Positions 62,601-64,000 of a DNA stretch of 64,000 bases are shown one piece after another. A program made the translations under genes and the position numbers. Under the pieces are notes generated by a model, which worked only from the letters and a program-made list of their open reading frames with translations, did not search any database and had not been told where the DNA came from. The stretch covers positions 29,815,670 to 29,879,669 of the forward strand of contig OZ025248.1 in NCBI GenBank assembly GCA_964019135.1, in the 5' to 3' direction. Source of the stretch: Arenicola marina (Eukaryota; Annelida; Polychaeta; Arenicolidae). The first letter of the stretch is position 1; every line of letters starts with the position of its first letter.

Positions 62601-63968
62601 GACTATAATACCAACGGCTTACGTGGTAAGTATTTGCAAACTCTTGCGAAACCTTAGATTAAATCTACTTGATCAGGTATCTATGTTGCGTAGCTTGATA
62701 GCGATTAATCCCTTCTTGCCTAGTTATATCCTTTAGACGCTGTGCAAAGCTGGCGTGAGTGGAACCCGTGGTAATACTCATCTTCTAGGGTAACCACGTG
62801 ACGTACGCGCGAATCATATGTTGTCCTAATCACGTGACGCACGTGCGAGTCGCCATCTGTGGTAACCACGTGATGCACGTGCGACTCGACATCTGTGGTA
62901 GCCACGTGACGCACGTGCGACTCGCCATCTGCGGTGACCACGTGAAGCACGTGCGACTCGCCATCTGCGGTGACCACGTGACGCACGTGCGACTCGCCAT
63001 CTGTGGTAACCACGTAACGCACGTGCGACTGGTAACCATGTGACGCACGTGCGACTCATCTGCTGTGACAACCACGTGACGCAGTGACCCACCCTCTGTG
63101 CTAACCACGTGACGCAGCGACTCACCCTCTGTGCTAACCAGGTGACGCAGAGTGACTCACCCTCGGTGGAGACTGCCGCTGAAGGTGGCGCTGTTGGCGG
63201 CCACCGTCTGGATGCAGCTCCCGGAGCGACAGTTCTCGTACAGTGGCTGCCACGTGTGTCCGTGGTCGGCCGAGTACTGCAGCTCGACGCTGGTGGGCAG
63301 TGGGGGGGGGGGGGAGGGAAGCGAGGATATGTGGTCAACAGGGCGGTGCAGATATGGCTAACAGTTGGTCAACATGGTGGCGAATATTGTTATTTGTTAT
63401 TAAAATGGTGGCGAATATGTGGCAAAGATTTGTTCAACATGCTAGCGAATATACCGCTAACACATTTTAAATAATGCGGCGAATATGTTATAAAAACGGC
63501 AAACTTTACTGACTATTATTAAAACTTACTAAGCTGAGTGGTTTCTAAGCATAACATAAAATCATACTAGATGAGCAGATGGTTAACCTGCTGTGAACCT
63601 GTAAAGCCGCGTGCACCGTTCCAAACTACAGCTGTTCAAGCTCGATATAGCTATCACCTTACTTCTTGATTTCCTTCCCATTTCTACTTATCACTCAACG
63701 AGTGGTCAGGTCCAAAATAAAACACTGTCTTACATTTTATCCCAATACGAACTTACCTCGTATTATCTGAATCGTCATTCTCACAGTCCAAGTTCAAGTT
63801 GAACTGGACAAAGTGTGACGGTTCGCTAGGCATGACGGGATGGATTCGAACACTATCCAAACTCCAGACATCATGCCCGGATCCGTTGAACGTCTTCTGA
63901 TTCCAGCAAATTCTCGAGTCGGGATTGCGACTTGTTTGCGGGATAGCAATCGAAACTTCTCGTGGTAT
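20553..63968 (-). CDS. RELN: Reelin, repeat 1 to C-terminus (47 exons, 5' part missing)
   Basis: This is the secreted extracellular-matrix protein reelin, which in vertebrates binds VLDLR/ApoER2 and controls neuronal positioning. I place 47 exons whose phases all agree. They give 2,911 codons plus TGA, against roughly 3,460 residues for complete human reelin. The order is reelin repeats 1-8, each with subrepeat A, an EGF module (pattern CxxxCxGHGxC) and subrepeat B, then a basic C-terminal region. Diagnostic blocks recur throughout: [23 protein letters not shown]. The match to remembered human reelin is collinear from repeat 1A to the end. The signal peptide, reeler domain and start of repeat 1A lie beyond 64000. 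Exon w36 (540 nt) is far longer than the others. Confidence 0.96.
20902..21080 (-). CDS. RELN: Reelin exon w46 (repeat 8B end)
   Basis: Reads [47 protein letters not shown]. Compare human [21 protein letters not shown] and HDQWALDHVEVVL. Donor ATACT|GTGAGT. If this donor is not used, the frame meets TGA at once (CTG TGA). Confidence 0.94.
21099..21131 (+). promoter_or_regulatory. DR1-type AGGTCA repeats
   Basis: AGGTTA followed by three AGGTCA half-sites, each separated by one A, then an abutting AGGTC. AGGTCA-A-AGGTCA is the consensus for HNF4/RXR-type nuclear receptors. It lies in the last-but-one reelin intron, 19 bp from exon w46. It may equally be a short 7-bp simple repeat. Confidence 0.35.
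21248..21600. repeat. 52-57-bp exon-end/donor minisatellite after w45
   Basis: About six tandem copies beyond the exon itself. On the minus strand each contains ATGGTCATCCTACAGTATAC, ACTGAACGGG and GTGAGTATC, i.e. the last roughly 35 bases of w45 ([10 protein letters not shown]) plus the donor. The leftmost copies are degraded. Confidence 0.93.
21544..21658 (-). CDS. RELN: Reelin exon w45 (repeat 8B)
   Basis: Reads [20 protein letters not shown] and [10 protein letters not shown]. The first block equals human [14 protein letters not shown]. Acceptor ATTTCAG; donor AACGGG|GTGAGT, repeated in the array next to it. Only 115 nt, but phase and homology fix it. Confidence 0.92.
21986..22220 (-). 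CDS. RELN: Reelin exon w44 (EGF 8 end, repeat 8B)
   Basis: Reads [40 protein letters not shown] and [20 protein letters not shown]. Compare human [33 protein letters not shown] hexapeptide is tandemly duplicated. Acceptor CGTTACAG; donor GCCAG|GTCAGC. The intron 22221-22986 has purine-rich and TA-repeat stretches only. Confidence 0.92.
22987..23180 (-). CDS. RELN: Reelin exon w43 (repeat 8A end, EGF 8)
   Basis: Reads [20 protein letters not shown], then [20 protein letters not shown] and [12 protein letters not shown] Gly-rich insertion of about 15 residues lies in the loop before WALDD and is absent from human reelin (KGEETEKQSWAID). Acceptor TTTTCAG; donor GACG|GTAGGT. Confidence 0.93.
23560..23807 (-). 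CDS. RELN: Reelin exon w42 (repeat 8A)
   Basis: Reads [39 protein letters not shown] and [14 protein letters not shown]. Acceptor CATATAG; donor CCAC|GTGAGT. The intron 23808-24429 is AT-rich without recognised elements. Confidence 0.92.
24430..24644 (-). CDS. RELN: Reelin exon w41 (repeat 8A start)
   Basis: Reads [35 protein letters not shown] and [11 protein letters not shown]. Compare human GAEINPSQLVDTFDDEG and IIQPGYMMQFK. Acceptor CGTCGCAG; donor TTAAG|GTGCGA. Confidence 0.92.
25084..25275 (-). CDS. RELN: Reelin exon w40 (repeat 7B end)
   Basis: Reads [40 protein letters not shown] and WSLDDIYIG. Acceptor GTTCCAG; donor ATCG|GTTAGT. The intron 24645-25083 has only purine-rich stretches. 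Confidence 0.93.
25375..25637. repeat. Degenerate donor-adjacent repeat with AGGTCATG
   Basis: Imperfect 17-20-bp copies, on the minus strand GTAGAGGTCATGGTGC and variants with CGCGTAGAGGTCAC. The first copy starts at the w39 donor (GTAGGTCATG), so the array resembles a degraded junction repeat. The AGGTCA cores are nuclear-receptor half-sites by sequence only. Confidence 0.65.
25638..25744 (-). CDS. RELN: Reelin exon w39 (repeat 7B)
   Basis: Reads [33 protein letters not shown]. Compare human FLQYWGRIG and [14 protein letters not shown]. Acceptor ATACAG; donor GCCG|GTAGGT. Confidence 0.91.
26069..26244 (-). CDS. RELN: Reelin exon w38 (repeat 7B)
   Basis: Reads [40 protein letters not shown] and [13 protein letters not shown]. 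Compare human AVTQDLDLRGAK. Acceptor GTTCCAG; donor GCCAG|GTGGGA. Confidence 0.92.
26731..26926 (-). CDS. RELN: Reelin exon w37 (repeat 7A end, EGF 7)
   Basis: Reads [40 protein letters not shown] and [19 protein letters not shown]. The complete EGF 7 lies in this one exon. Acceptor TGTTGCAG; donor AACAG|GTGGGT. Confidence 0.94.
26990..27200. repeat. Degenerate AAAAAGCGACAC repeat with a 12-bp hairpin
   Basis: Six or more imperfect copies of AAAAAGCGACAC(TGAAC) in the w36-w37 intron. At 26997-27030 the arms CGACTAGCGACA and TGTCGCTAGTCG form a perfect 12-bp stem with a 10-nt loop. The rest of the intron up to 27738 is featureless. Confidence 0.75.
27739..28278 (-). CDS. RELN: Reelin exon w36 (repeat 6B end to repeat 7A), 540 nt
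   Basis: The longest exon. It reads [82 protein letters not shown] and [15 protein letters not shown]. In sister repeats this span is split over two or three exons, so introns were probably lost here (or not gained). Acceptor TCTCCAG; donor AGCAA|GTGAGC. Confidence 0.95.
28751..28944 (-). CDS. RELN: Reelin exon w35 (repeat 6B)
   Basis: Reads [40 protein letters not shown] and [15 protein letters not shown]. Matches human LLVTVDLNLTNAEFIQFYF and MEIFYDQYSKPG. Acceptor CTGAAAG; donor GGCAG|GTACGC. Confidence 0.93.
29349..29526 (-). CDS. RELN: Reelin exon w34 (EGF 6 end, repeat 6B)
   Basis: Reads [40 protein letters not shown] and ALHFQG. Compare human [25 protein letters not shown]. Acceptor TGGGCAG; donor AGGC|GTAAGT. 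The w33-w34 intron (29527-30241) has no recognisable element. Confidence 0.93.
30242..30382 (-). CDS. RELN: Reelin exon w33 (repeat 6A end, EGF 6)
   Basis: Reads [40 protein letters not shown]. Human has FRWHQPAPF and GDGCIDMCSGHGRC here. EGF 6 has one extra cysteine (CQCSC). Acceptor GGTTATAG; donor GTAT|GTACGT. In the vertebrate protein, repeat 6 belongs to the receptor-binding part. Confidence 0.92.
30893..31061 (-). CDS. RELN: Reelin exon w32 (repeat 6A)
   Basis: Reads [34 protein letters not shown] and [12 protein letters not shown]. Compare human IELEYSVDLGLSWHPLV. Acceptor ATCCACAG; donor GTCAG|GTGGGT. The intron 30383-30892 is unremarkable. Confidence 0.92.
31414..31521 (-). CDS. RELN: Reelin exon w31 (repeat 6A)
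   Basis: Reads [34 protein letters not shown]. Compare human TRYVVSTDVAVNEDSFLQ. Acceptor TTGCTAG; donor TTTG|GTAGGT. Confidence 0.91.
32043..32184 (-). CDS. RELN: Reelin exon w30 (repeat 6A)
   Basis: Reads [35 protein letters not shown] and PALHFT. The acceptor CACACAG fits the human junction DQ|ILIGG. Donor CACAG|GTTAGT. The intron 31522-32042 holds nothing recognised. Confidence 0.9.
32383..33074. repeat. 57-bp exon-end/donor minisatellite after w29
   Basis: Twelve tandem copies. On the minus strand each has GAGAATGGGCCATTGACCAG, a copy of the w29 end (EEWAIDQ region), then GTACGT or GTGCGT and about 33 bases of intron. Most copies keep a usable CAG|GT. The unit length is a multiple of three, which explains long spurious ORFs here. 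Confidence 0.95.
33071..33329 (-). CDS. RELN: Reelin exon w29 (repeat 5B)
   Basis: Reads [50 protein letters not shown] and AIDQ. Compare human [23 protein letters not shown]. Acceptor CTTCCAG; donor ACCAG|GTACGT, repeated downstream in an array. Confidence 0.94.
33953..33998. repeat. 12-bp repeat CGACGGACGTAC, four copies
   Basis: A short perfect tandem repeat in the w28-w29 intron (33330-34117). The same intron at about 33555-33610 has a weak tRNA-like A/B-box pair on the minus strand that may be another SINE relic. Confidence 0.85.
34118..34277 (-). CDS. RELN: Reelin exon w28 (repeat 5B)
   Basis: Reads [40 protein letters not shown] and TTDLDLTTA. Acceptor GATGTAG; donor CACG|GTCAGT. The intron 34278-34742 shows only an AT dinucleotide run. 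Confidence 0.92.
34743..34972 (-). CDS. RELN: Reelin exon w27 (repeat 5A end, EGF 5, repeat 5B start)
   Basis: Reads [53 protein letters not shown] and FFKEDFDG. A whole EGF module sits in one exon, as in repeat 7. EGF 5 has the extra residue before CxC that human EGF 5 also has. Acceptor TCTCTCAG; donor GACG|GTAAGC. Confidence 0.94.
35150..35250 (-). mobile_element. tRNA-derived SINE fragment
   Basis: On the minus strand an A-box-like GGTGGAGTAGCGGATTGG is followed about 20 nt later by the B-box GAGTTCGATTCCC, the internal promoter of a tRNA. The ends cannot form a tRNA acceptor stem and no normal anticodon arm is evident, so this is a SINE head rather than a tRNA gene. It lies in the w26-w27 intron, in reelin orientation. 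Confidence 0.7.
35457..35680 (-). CDS. RELN: Reelin exon w26 (repeat 5A)
   Basis: Reads [34 protein letters not shown] and [15 protein letters not shown]. Compare human INVGC and LHLCGSVRFRW. Acceptor TGGCGCAG; donor GCGG|GTAGGC, chosen because GG|C keeps phase into w27. Confidence 0.92.
35879..35993 (-). CDS. RELN: Reelin exon w25 (repeat 5A)
   Basis: Reads [37 protein letters not shown]. Compare human [21 protein letters not shown]. Acceptor CTGGCAG; donor TTGAG|GTACGC. Confidence 0.93.
36378..36537 (-). CDS. RELN: Reelin exon w24 (repeat 4B end, repeat 5A start)
   Basis: Reads [37 protein letters not shown] and SANT. Human has IVDDFIIDG and NWFFYPGGNIGLYCP here. Acceptor CCGCCAG, repeated upstream; donor CCAG|GTCTGT. 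Confidence 0.9.
36538..37035. repeat. 37-38-bp minisatellite carrying the w24 3' splice site
   Basis: About 13 tandem copies. On the minus strand each unit reads CCATACTAATGTATTG... then CCGCCAG|GCCTG. That is a TACTAAT branch-point-like motif 20-25 nt before a CAG acceptor, followed by the first bases of exon w24. The genuine acceptor is the copy next to the exon. Confidence 0.93.
37255..38455. repeat. 1.2-kb minisatellite, 32-33-bp unit, G-rich on the minus strand
   Basis: About 37 copies of a unit like ACCACCTCCCTAACGACCACCCACCCTTG. On the transcribed (RNA-like) minus strand it is G-rich with repeated GGGTGGGTGG and TTAGGGAGG, so G-quadruplexes in RNA or DNA are possible. It starts about 25 bp inside the intron from the w23 donor and does not copy the exon. 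Confidence 0.93.
38482..38558 (-). CDS. RELN: Reelin exon w23 (repeat 4B)
   Basis: A 77-nt exon reading [20 protein letters not shown] and QPRHE, matching human VPLPYTAQTNATRFRLWQP. Acceptor ATTGCAG; donor TGAAG|GTGAGA. Confidence 0.93.
38858..39058. repeat. AT-rich 20-bp repeat (AATACATCATAATATAAATA)
   Basis: About ten tandem copies in the w22-w23 intron (38559-39201), away from both junctions. Confidence 0.85.
39202..39404 (-). CDS. RELN: Reelin exon w22 (repeat 4B)
   Basis: Reads [31 protein letters not shown] and [20 protein letters not shown]. Acceptor TCCTTCAG; donor CCTCG|GTGGGA. The C-rich tract at 39642-39658 lies in the upstream intron. Confidence 0.92.
39772..39946 (-). CDS. RELN: Reelin exon w21 (EGF 4 end, repeat 4B)
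   Basis: Reads [37 protein letters not shown] and [13 protein letters not shown]. Compare human FGGPYCVPVVPLP and DLWPEVYGAE. The acceptor GCGTGCAG is weak; the donor is TTAAG|GTGTGA. Phase 0 out. Confidence 0.92.
40459..40599 (-). CDS. RELN: Reelin exon w20 (repeat 4A end, EGF 4)
   Basis: Reads [28 protein letters not shown] and [16 protein letters not shown]. The rare CPWMCSG is shared with human EGF 4. Acceptor TGTCACAG; donor TGCGT|GTAAGT. The intron 39947-40458 holds nothing recognised. Confidence 0.94.
40933..41206 (-). CDS. RELN: Reelin exon w19 (repeat 4A)
   Basis: Reads [40 protein letters not shown] and [12 protein letters not shown]. Matches human [20 protein letters not shown] closely. 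Acceptor TGCTGCAG; donor GCTGT|GTGAGT. Confidence 0.94.
41220..41600. repeat. Imperfect GGATGACTGGCTTGTAAGGAAGGCTGGC repeats
   Basis: Several degenerate copies of GATGACTGGCTTGTAAGGAAGG and ATTGGNTGGNTGG-type pieces in the w18-w19 intron. They do not include the exon junctions. Confidence 0.6.
41668..41847 (-). CDS. RELN: Reelin exon w18 (repeat 3B end, repeat 4A start)
   Basis: Reads [40 protein letters not shown] and DNALEFSKN. The acceptor GGGTCAG has a weak pyrimidine tract but is the only one in phase. Donor AAATG|GTGAGC. Matches human WALDDVLIGMNDSSQTGFQ. Confidence 0.87.
42188..42589. repeat. Three extra copies of the w17 exon end and donor
   Basis: Partial copies of the last roughly 95 bases of w17 (from [10 protein letters not shown] to QPTVT) occur at about 42210, 42330 and 42467, separated by C-rich spacers. 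Two keep ACAG|GTTAGC on the minus strand; in the leftmost the donor reads ACAG|GAAGG. Confidence 0.9.
42590..42831 (-). CDS. RELN: Reelin exon w17 (repeat 3B)
   Basis: Reads [40 protein letters not shown] and [14 protein letters not shown]. Matches human repeat 3B ([20 protein letters not shown]). The acceptor TTGGACCAG is adequate; the donor is CACAG|GTTAGC. The exon end and donor are partly repeated three more times downstream. Confidence 0.92.
43722..51910. repeat. 8.2-kb exon-end/donor minisatellite after w16
   Basis: About 95 tandem copies of an 85-bp unit, with a 91-bp variant carrying an extra CCCTCC-type stretch. Read on the minus strand, each unit has the last roughly 47 bases of exon w16 (coding [12 protein letters not shown]), the donor CAG|GTAGGC, and about 38 bases of intron (ACTTATAGCGTGGAATGG). 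Nearly every copy keeps the donor. A 1,289-bp higher-order repeat is visible between 49391 and 50990. The array takes up most of the 9.1-kb intron; the left remainder (42832-43721) holds nothing I recognise. Confidence 0.97.
46320..46481 (+). mobile_element. Short retroelement 3' end inserted in the 8.2-kb array
   Basis: About 160 bp of unrelated sequence interrupts one array unit. It ends in AATAAAA followed by seven GAATT pentamers, typical of a 5'-truncated non-LTR element or SINE tail. TGTT flanks both sides and may be a short target-site duplication. It carries no ORF. Confidence 0.6.
51911..52118 (-). CDS. RELN: Reelin exon w16 (EGF 3 end, repeat 3B)
   Basis: Finishes EGF 3 (APEC) and starts subrepeat 3B ([51 protein letters not shown]). 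The donor is ACATCAG|GTAGGC. The last roughly 47 nt plus the donor seed the 8.2-kb array that fills the following intron. Confidence 0.92.
52510..52658 (-). CDS. RELN: Reelin exon w15 (repeat 3A end, EGF 3)
   Basis: Reads [24 protein letters not shown] and [20 protein letters not shown]. Acceptor TGTGCAG; donor TGAAG|GTCAGA. The introns on both sides (about 390 bp each) hold nothing recognised. Confidence 0.93.
53054..53268 (-). CDS. RELN: Reelin exon w14 (repeat 3A)
   Basis: Reads [40 protein letters not shown] and GSVYHAG, then [15 protein letters not shown]. Collinear with human repeat 3A (LNIGC, HDAGMSWFLVKEGCYP). Acceptor TCTTCAG; donor CATAA|GTGAGT. Confidence 0.92.
53424..53606 (-). 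mobile_element. LINE fragment, ORF2 C-terminal end
   Basis: On the minus strand about 60 codons read [20 protein letters not shown] and FANWLEPYI to a stop. HLFW-x-C is typical of the C-terminal tail of non-LTR retrotransposon reverse transcriptases (for example Tx1/L1-type elements). A 5'-truncated remnant in the w13-w14 intron (53269-54090). The rest of that intron shows nothing I recognise. Confidence 0.65.
54091..54267 (-). CDS. RELN: Reelin exon w13 (repeat 3A)
   Basis: Reads [31 protein letters not shown] and [16 protein letters not shown], matching human repeat 3A (FAVTRDLTLKPGYVLQFK). Acceptor GAACAG; donor TCAAG|GTGGGT. In phase 0 at both ends. Confidence 0.92.
54735..54894 (-). CDS. 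RELN: Reelin exon w12 (repeat 2B end), GC donor
   Basis: Reads [34 protein letters not shown] and DHFE. No GT donor keeps phase 0 into w13, but GAG|GCAAGG does and matches the usual context of GC-AG introns. The intron 54268-54734 holds nothing else notable. Confidence 0.88.
55206..55411 (-). CDS. RELN: Reelin exon w11 (repeat 2B)
   Basis: Reads [30 protein letters not shown] and [20 protein letters not shown]. The acceptor TACGCAG has a poor pyrimidine tract; the donor is GCTAG|GTGGGA. The intron 54895-55205 is unremarkable. Confidence 0.9.
55797..55983 (-). CDS. RELN: Reelin exon w10 (EGF 2 end, repeat 2B)
   Basis: Completes EGF 2 ([10 protein letters not shown]) and starts subrepeat 2B ([33 protein letters not shown]). 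Acceptor CTTCACAG; donor AGAG|GTAACT; leaves in phase 0. The intron 55412-55796 has nothing notable. Confidence 0.9.
56144..56281 (-). CDS. RELN: Reelin exon w9 (repeat 2A end, EGF 2)
   Basis: Reads [27 protein letters not shown] and [16 protein letters not shown]. Acceptor TTGCAG; donor TGCAG|GTGAAC. The intron to w10 is only 160 bp. Confidence 0.92.
56778..57077 (-). CDS. RELN: Reelin exon w8 (repeat 2A)
   Basis: Reads [51 protein letters not shown] and [12 protein letters not shown]. This is one of the closest matches to human reelin ([26 protein letters not shown]). Acceptor CTACCAG; donor ACATG|GTGAGT. The intron to w9 (56282-56777) is AT-rich with nothing recognised. Confidence 0.93.
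57260..57548 (-). mobile_element. LINE fragment, reverse-transcriptase C-terminal end
   Basis: On the minus strand about 95 codons read [28 protein letters not shown] and so on to a stop. The C-x(n)-H-x(4)-C pattern is that of the zinc-knuckle-like end of non-LTR retrotransposon ORF2. A short 3' tail may extend to about 57130. It is a 5'-truncated piece in the same orientation as reelin, inside the w7-w8 intron. Clade uncertain. Confidence 0.65.
57549..59582. repeat. 68-bp exon-end/donor minisatellite after w7
   Basis: About 30 tandem copies of a 68-bp unit. On the minus strand each consists of the last roughly 60 bases of exon w7 ([15 protein letters not shown] coding) followed by ACTAAG|GTAGGC. 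Most units keep the potential donor. The exon itself supplies the rightmost unit. The left end abuts a LINE fragment. Confidence 0.95.
59517..59753 (-). CDS. RELN: Reelin exon w7 (repeat 1B end, repeat 2A start)
   Basis: Encodes [40 protein letters not shown] and a tail ending [10 protein letters not shown]. The tail corresponds to human repeat 2A around QPYCG. The donor is ACTAAG|GTAGGC. The last 65 nt of this exon and its donor are the founder sequence of the adjacent 2-kb array, so the true donor could in principle be any copy; the first keeps the reading phase into w8. Confidence 0.88.
60065..60226 (-). CDS. RELN: Reelin exon w6 (repeat 1B)
   Basis: Reads [31 protein letters not shown] and KYTEPV. 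Acceptor GCTACAG; donor CCTGT|GTGAGT. The following short intron (59754-60064) has a long pyrimidine-only tract before the next acceptor. Confidence 0.9.
60363..61128. repeat. 18-bp minisatellite (CCAGCTGAATCTGATAAT)
   Basis: About 42 copies in the intron between w5 and w6, with point variants (GCATCT, AAATCTCACAAT, AATCAAGC). Each full unit contains CAGCTG, an E-box. Because 18 is a multiple of three, it opens spurious long reading frames. Confidence 0.95.
61343..61576 (-). CDS. RELN: Reelin exon w5 (EGF 1 end, repeat 1B start)
   Basis: Completes EGF 1 ([11 protein letters not shown]) and starts subrepeat 1B ([29 protein letters not shown]). The donor GTCAGCTC is weak but fits the phase and the position used in sister repeats. 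Confidence 0.9.
61834..61897 (-). CDS. RELN: Reelin exon w4 (EGF 1)
   Basis: A 64-nt exon reading [20 protein letters not shown], the first half of EGF module 1. Acceptor TTTCAG; donor TGCAG|GTACGA. It is small but fixed by phase on both sides and by the CxxxCxGHGxC pattern. Confidence 0.9.
62206..62312 (-). CDS. RELN: Reelin exon w3 (repeat 1A end)
   Basis: Reads [20 protein letters not shown] and WALDN, matching the conserved end of subrepeat 1A (human ITIPLPNAALTRNTRIRW). Acceptor CTGTAG; donor AACG|GTATAG. The downstream intron (61898-62205) is unremarkable. Confidence 0.9.
62785..63160. repeat. Donor-adjacent minisatellite with about 15 CACGTG E-boxes
   Basis: About ten imperfect copies of a unit of about 35 bp (GGTGAGTCGC...GTCACGTGGTTAGC on the minus strand). 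It starts directly at the w2 donor, and the first units repeat its GGTGAGTC. I count 15 CACGTG hexamers. The rest of the intron (62313-62784) holds nothing recognisable. Confidence 0.85.
63161..63289 (-). CDS. RELN: Reelin exon w2 (repeat 1A)
   Basis: Reads [20 protein letters not shown], the Asp-box type strand pair of a reelin subrepeat. The acceptor follows a run of C on the coding strand (CCCACCAG); the donor is GAGG|GTGAGT. The donor is repeated in the adjoining intronic array. Confidence 0.9.
63757..63968 (-). CDS. RELN: Reelin exon w1 (repeat 1A)
   Basis: Encodes [11 protein letters not shown]..., [11 protein letters not shown] and [10 protein letters not shown], i.e. a FRWWQP-like end and the start of repeat 1A. 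The acceptor is a pyrimidine tract ending CTCCAG; the donor is CGAG|GTAAGT. Phase 0 in, 2 out. The intron to w2 (63290-63756) holds nothing I recognise. Confidence 0.88.
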
Positions 63969-64000
63969 CTGGAGCGGTGAGAAAATACTTGGCATTCACT

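Overview
The window looks like nuclear DNA of an invertebrate chordate, most likely an amphioxus (Branchiostoma). Three things point there: a very long, vertebrate-like reelin gene, compact introns (mostly 0.2-1 kb), and many intronic minisatellites built from exon-intron junctions. I recall such junction minisatellites being described from amphioxus, but I could not check this. No species name can be proved from the sequence alone.

Left part (1-19.4 kb, plus strand): a head-to-tail array of a 1,666-bp unit. There are eleven full units and a truncated twelfth, and the array runs off the left edge. Each unit is a complete small transcription unit: TATA box, short leader, an intronless ORF of 233 codons, AATAAA and a GT-rich downstream element. 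The protein has an N-terminal cysteine cluster, a Ser/Thr-rich middle, an acidic/aromatic patch and a basic, NLS-like C-terminus. I do not recognise it. Copies 8 and 9 share a one-base deletion just after the start codon. Copy 12 diverges at its 3' end at a splice-donor-like site.

Centre (19.5-20.2 kb): a CCAAT-rich minisatellite separates the array from the 3' end of the next gene, which is transcribed towards it.

Right part (20.2-64.0 kb, minus strand): the reelin gene from within reelin repeat 1 to the stop codon and poly(A) signal. I place 47 coding exons. Their lengths sum to 8,736 nt (2,911 codons plus stop) and every junction is in phase. They encode reelin repeats 1 to 8, each as subrepeat A - EGF - subrepeat B, and a short basic C-terminal region. 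The signal peptide, reeler domain and start of repeat 1A lie beyond the right edge. Reelin is a secreted extracellular-matrix glycoprotein that, in vertebrates, binds VLDLR/ApoER2.

The introns are the most unusual part. At least six carry tandem arrays whose unit contains the neighbouring splice site: five copy the last exon bases plus the 5' splice site, and one copies the 3' splice site with a TACTAAT branch-point-like motif. A further two arrays start at a donor. The largest spans 8.2 kb (about 95 units of 85-91 bp). Other intronic content includes E-box-rich arrays, a G-rich minisatellite, one tRNA-derived SINE and three LINE pieces. Exon numbers (w1-w47) are counted from the right edge and are local to this window.
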